From: Endocalyx cinctus
Lineage: Eukaryota > Ascomycota > Sordariomycetes > Amphisphaeriales > Apiosporaceae
Direction of reading: 5' to 3'
DNA length: 64,000 bases
NCBI GenBank assembly: GCA_001600455.1
Contig: BCKC01000008.1
Location: 186,001-250,000 of the forward strand
Both the position numbers and the translations under genes were made by a program. Of the stretch, positions 57,663-64,000 are shown piece after piece. The first letter of the stretch is position 1. Every line of letters starts with the position of its first letter. The notes beneath the pieces are model-generated. The model ran no database searches and had not been told where the DNA came from. It saw nothing but the letters and a program-made list of their open reading frames with translations.

Positions 57663-58629
57663 TCCGTTATTGGTTGGAAAACTGGCTGTCTTATTCCAGT
57701 TTATGTGGCCCACGAAGAGTGCTGCTATTGACTTGACTTGCCCTATTCAGTACATGTCATGAGTCGAGTCATTTATCTACTTTACCTAGTTGAGTCAACA
57801 TATCCATTCTTTTTCACATCTACAGTCACTTTATCGTTTAATACAAATCAAAGAAAAGAACGGTAGGATATGTATGTACTTGTATAGTAAAAGAGGAAGA
57901 TATGTTTTTGATATCTCTAGAAAAGTTAGAACGCGTCTACACAATTGAATAGTGAACCATTCTGTTCAATCATCCTTCCCTCTAATTGTTGAAAGTTGTA
58001 ATATGTGTCTACTTCCTCGTATCTGAAGAGATAAAAGTTCTAACTGAAACCCTTCATCTTCATACATACATTTCACTCAACACATTGTCCGTGCAATTTG
58101 TCTTCGGTTAAAGCGAGACGCGCTCTTGTTTTTATTTCATTCCTCTCTTCAAATTGAATGATATGTTTATTTATATCTTTCTTGATTTTATATCTTCCCC
58201 ATTTTCTCGCATGTGTTAAAATGTTCTGGAAGTGACCAACTATGATGGTGGTGGTGGTGCTAATGGTATATATATGTGTGTAACATGAAAAAGGTATGAT
58301 GTTGAGACCAATGCCATTTTTTATTCCTTCCCTTCTTCCTTGCTTATTGTTAAAATGCTCGAGGGTTTCGAGGAAGAACGCCGTCATTCCAAGCAGTGAC
58401 GAAAAAAAAATATCAACCCCCCTTAAAAAAAATGACTTGGAAAGAAGTTGATGAGAACTCCAGAGCTATGCTCTTTTCTTTATTGTCTTCTTGATGATAT
58501 CAATTGTTGAATCCGATGGGGGAAAAAAAATCAAGTTTAAAAACTCCATTCCCATGTATTATCTTATGTAGGCTAAAAATAAAACATTGACTAGATTTAA
58601 ATTTGAAAAAAAGGAAGTAGCAGGTTTCC
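57663..58629. other. Intergenic, no gene seen
   Basis: 5' flank of the tRNA and probable 3' UTR of the glycine dehydrogenase gene. A TGAGTCA word (Gcn4/CpcA-type) at 57791-57797 lies upstream of the tRNA; significance unknown. Confidence 0.4.
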
Positions 58630-61600
58630 TTACGCCTCTCCCGTAGTATCCTCAACCGGAGGACAAGTGCAGAAGAGGTTCAAGTCACCGTACGTATCGT
58701 CGATCCTGCCTACGCTAGGCCAGAACTTCTTCTCCTTGAGCCAGGGCAAGGGGTAAACGGCTTTTTCGCGCGAGTAGCACCTATCCCAGGAACCGGCGCC
58801 GTCGTCGCCGTTGATGACGTCCTGGATGGGGTGAGGGGCTAGTTTCAGGACGTTGCGCTCCCGGGGAGTCTTTCCTTCCTCGATGTCGCGAATCTCGGCC
58901 CGGATCGAGATCAGCGCATCGATGAATCGGTCGAGCTCCTCCTTGCTCTCACTCTCGGTCGGCTCGATCATCAACGTGTTCGCTACCGGCCAGCTCATCG
59001 TCGGCGCGTGGAACCCGTAGTCCTGCAGCCGCTTCGCGATGTCGATAGCTTCAACTCCGGCCGTTTTGCTGAACGGTCGCGCATCCAGGATAAACTCGTG
59101 CGCGCATCGCCCGTTCTCGTTCATGTACAGAATCGAGTAGTGAGGCTTGAGTCGCGAGAGGATGTAGTTAGCGTTCAGAAGCGTGATCTTAGTGGCGTGC
59201 TTCAAACCATCAGATCCTATTTTCAAAGTAGGGTTAGACTCTCAACCATCTTTTTGAGATTTACTAATTTGGAGAAAGAAAAACTTACCCATAAGCGTGT
59301 TATACGCCCAGCTAATGAGATTGATGCTAGCACTACCGAAAGTCGCGCTACTAACGGGGAAGCCGTGCTTGTCCGAGCCGTTCAGGGGGTCCGAAGGAAG
59401 GTATTCTCTCAGGTGCTCCTTGACGCAGATGGGGCCCACGCCGGGACCGCCTCCGCCGTGGGGGATGCAGAAGGTCTTGTGGAGGTTGAGATGGCAGACG
59501 TCGGCGCCGATCTCGCCGGGGGAGCAGAGTCCTACCTGAGCGTTCATGTTCGCGCCGTCCATGTACACCTGCCCGCCGTGCGCGTGCACGATCTCGCACA
59601 CCTTCTTCACCTCGGGCTCGAAGACGCCGAAGGTGCTAGGGTACGTGATCATGATGGCGCCCAGCTCGTCCTTGTGCTTCTCGCACTTGGCCTCCAGATC
59701 CGCCAGGTCGAGGTTACCCGTCGTCGTGTTGCACTTGATCGGCACCACCCGCATGCCGGCCATGGCGGCCGAGGCCGGGTTCGTACCGTGAGCCGAAACC
59801 GGGATGAGGCAGATATCGCGAACTTTTTCGTCGCCCGCGCGGGCCTTGTGGTAATCGCGGATAGCTCGGAGTCCGGCAAATTCTCCCTGGGCACCGGAGT
59901 TGGGTTGGATAGACGTGGCATCCATACCCGTAATGCTGGCGAGCTGATCCATGAACTCAGCTAACAGCTCTCGGAATCCTCGAGTCTGAACTTCGGGAGC
60001 GTGCGGGTGCATCGACGAGATGTTCGGGCTCGTGATCAGAGCCATCTCGGCGGTTCCGTTCAGCTTCATAGTACACGAGCCTAGGGGTATCATAGAGTGG
60101 ACCAAGGACAGATCCTTGGATTGTAAGAGGTAAATGTAACGCAGGAGTTCGGTCTCGGAGTGGTGAGTATTAAAGACGGGGTGGGTCATGAAGCCAGACT
60201 TTCGTTGAAAGATCTCGGGGATGCTGAGAGATCCTGTTTGGGCGGATAAGAGTTCGCGCACCATCTCAGCTGCAGCAGTTTTGTCGCCGGCCGAGAACTT
60301 TGGGGTTTCGCTTTGCGCGTTGAGCAGCGAGACAATGTTGACGAGGTCATCAAAGCTGGTCGTTTCATCGGTCGAAATACCAACACTACCATCGCCAATC
60401 GAACGGAAGCAGATTCTAGACTCCTCGCCGAGGGTCAAGAACTTAGCGGCTTTGTCCTGGGATCCAAGGTGGATGGTGACTGTGTCGAACAAAACACCAG
60501 CATCCGCAGCCCACTTGTTCTTCTTAGCGGTGAAACCAAAAGCCTCAGAGGCAGCTTGGACCACTCGGGCTCCGCGAACGGTACGTTCGGCAATCGCCTT
60601 GAGACCTTCGGGGCCGTGGTAGATTCCGTACAGAGCACTCATGTTAGCTAGCAATGCCTGGGAAGTACAGACGTTGCTAGTGGCCTTCTCTCTTCGGATG
60701 TGCTGCTCTCTCGTCTGCAAGGCTAAACGATAGCCCTTCTGGCCTAGCCGATCCTTGGACAAACCGACAAGTCTACCGGGAATCTTCCTCTTGTGCTTAT
60801 CGTTAACAGCGAAGAACGCCGCGTGGGGACCACCGAAGCCCATGGGAACGCCGAAACGCTGCGCGCTACCGAAGGCAATATCGGCACCGAATTCACCAGG
60901 TGGGGTCAAGAGAGTCAAGGCCAAGAGATCGGTGGCGACGCTGAAGAGAGCGCCTTGCTTATGTATCAAATCAGCCAGAGGCTTGTAGTTTTCGAGATTT
61001 CCAAAGGTGTCTGGGTATTGCGCCATGACACCGACGAGATCGTCGCCTATCTCCTCGATCTTGGCATGTGCATCGTCTGCTGAGAGGTCCATCTTCACGA
61101 GTTTGATACCAAATCCGTCCGCACGACCCTGAAGAACAGCGGCGGTCTGAGGGTGGATAGTTTCGGAGACGACAAACGTCTTGCCCGATCGCTTAGCTCG
61201 CGAGGACGGCAAAGCGTTCATGGATAGGGTCATAGCCTCAGCGGCGGCCGTGCCTTCATCCAACAAACTCGCGTTGGCGATGGGAAGAGCAGTGAGATCA
61301 GAAACCATAGTCTGGAAGTTGACCAACGACTCCAACCGACCCTGGCTTATTTCTGGCTGATAGGGAGTGTAGCTGGTATACCAAGCAGGATTCTCCAACA
61401 CATTTCGTTGGATGACGGGAGGGGTGTGCGTTCCATAGTAACCAGCGCCGATGAAGCTCTTGAAGGCGGCATCTTTCGATTTCTCGAAAAATTGGTCAGC
61501 CCGAGCTTTTATAGTAGACTCGGTATACATCTTATCCTCGGCGGTAATACCCAGACGTCTCGCGGAGAAAATGTTTGGTGGGATGACTTGGGACACGAAC

Positions 61601-61941
61601 TCATCTAAGCTCGCGACGGGGGGCGACAAGGCCTTCAGCATCTGTACCGTGTCCGCATCGTCGGGACCGATATGACGACGGGCAAAAGTATCCAGCTCGG
61701 CAAAGGAAGTTACGGCCTCGGCCGAAGTCGGCACGGCGTTAACATTCTCGCTACTCAAAACCGCACGGGTAGTCGAGAACGATCTCCTTATGTTGGATAG
61801 TGTACCATTATTATGAGCACATCTGTGGCACACCCAGAAATTTGCAGATCGAGCACGAGTATTTATGGATGAAGATACTCGTAACTGTGCTGATAACTGC
61901 TGACCCAACCGACGAGGGACAGCTCTCGAGAGTGAGGCCAT
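58630..61941 (-). CDS. GCV2: Glycine dehydrogenase (decarboxylating), P-protein of the glycine cleavage system
   Basis: Decarboxylates glycine with pyridoxal phosphate and passes aminomethyl to lipoyl H-protein in the mitochondrial matrix. Exons 61941-59289 and 59216-58630 (72-nt GT-AG intron, phase 1) give 1079 aa, the family length. The first about 70 residues are a basic transit peptide ([20 protein letters not shown]...[13 protein letters not shown]). Landmarks are [20 protein letters not shown], the [21 protein letters not shown] block, the second-half [16 protein letters not shown] motif, [20 protein letters not shown] and [20 protein letters not shown] with the PLP lysine at 822. Exon 2 ends in the C-terminal domain with [22 protein letters not shown] sequence. 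The gene is GC-rich. It is divergent from TOM5 across 1.45 kb. Confidence 0.95.
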
Positions 61942-63392
61942 CTTTCGGCGTTAATGGATTACTTTCTTTTTTCTGGGGATACCTTTAATCGGCACGGATC
62001 TCTCTCTGTCTATCTCCCCTGTGGATTCAATACTTTTTTTTATAGAAAGAAATAAAAACAAAAAGGAAAAAAAAGAGAGAGAGGGAAACGAAAATAAACC
62101 GTTTGTCTTTCCACCCGACCAATGATTTTTCTAGTAGAAGGGGAATAGAAAAAAAAAGAAAAGGGATTATTTAGTGGTAAGTTAGGGAGCAGATAAATAG
62201 ATAACGAGTAAGTTTAGCTTGTAAGCTATACGGACCATGCAGTCATACTATGTCAACGCCCTCGTTCGGTAGAAAGGTGAATAGTATGATGAGGCTAATT
62301 GACGAATGATAGCTTTCTTAGTCTATTAATGCAGGGTAGGAGGTAAGAATGTGATGTTATGCAAGACTCTATGGTCTTATAACCCACACATATACTTTTG
62401 CTTATCAGTAGTAAACGCCGTCACCGGAGGGGTGAAGTATAAGGTGAGGCTTGAGCAAGTATAATTGAGTTAATTAAAAGACAGAATTGGTAGAAGGGGG
62501 AAAGAAAAAGGAAGGAAATAATTAGATGTTATAATTATTGTCAAACAAATCAAAGTACCGAAATCTATCTTGTGGTTAGAGTTTATACACGTATGTACCT
62601 TAAGACTTAAGGGATCTCAAGATTTATCCCGAGGGTGCCCACTCAAACTGTAACTATGTGAGCGGTCTACGTTACCGATCTCGTGAAACGAATTCTGGCC
62701 GTCATCGGTTTTCCTTGAAATTTATTAATAAAGCTTCTTACATACTTAGCAAGTTATTAGGTACCACTTTTACTATAAAAGGGCATTCGGTTACCGGTAC
62801 TGTATTGTACTGATAAGAGCAGTTTGGTTATTCGATACCGAATAGTTTGTAACCTTTTTCGGCCTATTGCCAAGAATCCACTCGTAATTCATTACAGCCG
62901 ACTATCGTACCAAAACTGCGGTAACGGAAACTATCGGGTGGGTTTAGAGAGAAGATAAAGAGACCCTTCGTTCGTTTTCCTTTTCACCGCCGGGAATACA
63001 TACAGTAGTACATAGGACTAGGCCAAGTACAGTACTAAAATAACGAAATTAATATATAGGTACTATGTAAGTATTGTGGCGTACACATATATTGTACTAC
63101 TCTGGCGCCTGGTTTCGTCTGGTCTGGTCTGGTCTGTGGCTTCCGCTACTAAACGATATCAACGATAACAAGATAAGCCGATAAGGCGCAATGTTGAAAA
63201 AAGTTCATTCAACATTCACAGGTCCACTACAGTAATAGTTCAAATTCATATATCGTCATACCCTCACTCTTTTCCACAACCAAATTACAGTCAAGTTCAC
63301 TCGTAATTCGTTTCTGATTTACTTTCCAACACCTCACCTTACTTCATACCAAAAAAAAAAAAAAAAAAAAAAAATCGTGTTCACACGTCAAT
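61942..63392. promoter_or_regulatory. Divergent upstream region of GCV2 and TOM5
   Basis: No coding frame. The first 120 bp next to GCV2 are C/T-rich on the minus strand. The end next to TOM5 has an A24 run (63351-63374) 18 bp before the ATG. Two nuclear genes for mitochondrial proteins flank the spacer. Confidence 0.4.
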
Positions 63393-63777
63393 ATGTTTGG
63401 CCGTAAGTAAAAACCATTACTACTCCCCAGCTTCTCCTGCAACTAGCCTTGTGCTTTGATGAAATCAACGAGGACAAAGCTATTATTCCTTGTAAAAAAT
63501 ATAAAAAATACATGAATGGATAAACTGACAAAAAATCAACAGCCCAACCCCCCCAGTTGACCAAAGAGGAGCTCTCCCAGCTCGAGGACGAGGCGGCCAT
63601 AACTGTGAAGACTTTTCTCGGAACGGCTGTTGCGTTGTGGTTCGGTATGTCTCTTCGTCTCCTCCCCCCTCATGTCTTTTTTTTTTTTTTCTTTTCTTGG
63701 GTCCGTATATCTAACCAAGTATACATGAACTTTTGCGTATAGCACCCTTCATAATCGACTTCATTCCATTCATTTAG
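63393..63777 (+). CDS. TOM5: Mitochondrial import receptor subunit Tom5
   Basis: A tiny three-exon gene: 63393-63402, 63543-63644 and 63743-63777, with GT-AG introns of 140 and 98 nt and agreeing phases, giving 48 aa. It begins MFGPQPPQLTKEELSQLEDE and ends FAPFIIDFIPFI. This is the fungal Tom5 layout: a short Pro-rich start, an acidic KEEL...E segment facing the cytosol and one C-terminal transmembrane helix (about 26-45) with the P-F-x-I-D motif. Tom5 is a tail-anchored subunit of the outer-membrane TOM complex and helps pass precursors to the Tom40 pore. An acceptor 14 nt further down in exon 2 would break the frame, so the AG at 63541-63542 is chosen. Confidence 0.75.
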
Positions 63778-64000
63778 ATGGGCCATTTTAATTTATCCGT
63801 CTGATTCCAACCTTTCACAAAAACACTCGCAGTCAGGCCCATATGCAAAGCGAAAACCACAGATGGAAGGACGCTTTCGGCATGGGTTTAATTGGGAAAC
63901 AAAGGAAAGGGAACAAGCATAGAACGGTATACGAAATATCATCAATTCGTATACCATATAATTCAACAAAAAAAGGGGGCACGAACCTCTACACGAAAGC
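63778..64000. other. Downstream flank of TOM5
   Basis: Probable 3' UTR and spacer. No further gene can be seen before the window edge. Confidence 0.4.

Noticed and set aside
59008..59964. 318-codon plus-strand open frame
   Set aside because: Antisense to the GC-rich glycine dehydrogenase gene; it has no domain and exists because of the sense codon bias.
1..64000. CRISPR array or bacterial-type operon
   Set aside because: The window is eukaryotic with spliced genes; no spaced direct repeats of CRISPR type were seen.

Overview
The window is nuclear DNA of a filamentous ascomycete (Pezizomycotina). The evidence is short GT-AG introns of about 49-100 nt, a HET-domain gene, large F-box proteins, secreted proteins with Kex2-type KR sites, a GH71 alpha-1,3-glucanase, the alpha-aminoadipate lysine gene for homocitrate synthase, a fungal TOM5, and AT-driven repeat decay that looks like repeat-induced point mutation (RIP). 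I cannot narrow the taxon further. Most genes are spliced, and several become visible only after joining exons.

Layout. 1-11 kb is an accessory island: the edge of a HET gene, two divergently transcribed, evidently paralogous three-exon six-cysteine secreted proteins (2184-2614 and 3599-3984), three unrelated-looking secreted proteins (4986, 8210, 10617) and a small two-helix membrane protein (6465). A 7-mer, GCGGCCG, recurs in the upstream DNA of all five secreted genes. 11-24 kb is almost gene-free, decayed DNA. It contains an imperfect palindrome of about 460 bp at 21.7-22.2 kb with one AT-mutated arm overlapping a 39-codon cysteine-rich ORF, a dispersed 16-mer repeat and a composite TC/GT/G27 microsatellite. 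24-36.8 kb is a mixed accessory block: an F-box ORF with an in-frame TGA, an intact F-box gene, a secreted protein, a divergent SEC11-type signal peptidase, a LURP-one-like protein, a wax-synthase-like acyltransferase and a single-pass surface protein. Two copies of a TIR-bearing MITE-like element lie at 30.5 and 37.9 kb.

39-64 kb carries more conserved genes with wide intergenic spaces: a 17-exon homocitrate synthase, a cytochrome P450, a GH71 glucanase, a GPI-anchored Ser/Thr-rich protein, tRNA-Thr(AGU), glycine decarboxylase P-protein and TOM5. Long poly-A/T tracts (17-26 nt) are concentrated in this half.

Working together: the left half looks like a host- or competitor-interaction repertoire with a possible shared cis-element. 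The right half is metabolism and mitochondrial housekeeping: lysine synthesis, glycine cleavage and protein import, the last two divergently arranged. No complete secondary-metabolite cluster is visible; the acyltransferase and the P450 lie about 8 kb apart with homocitrate synthase between them.
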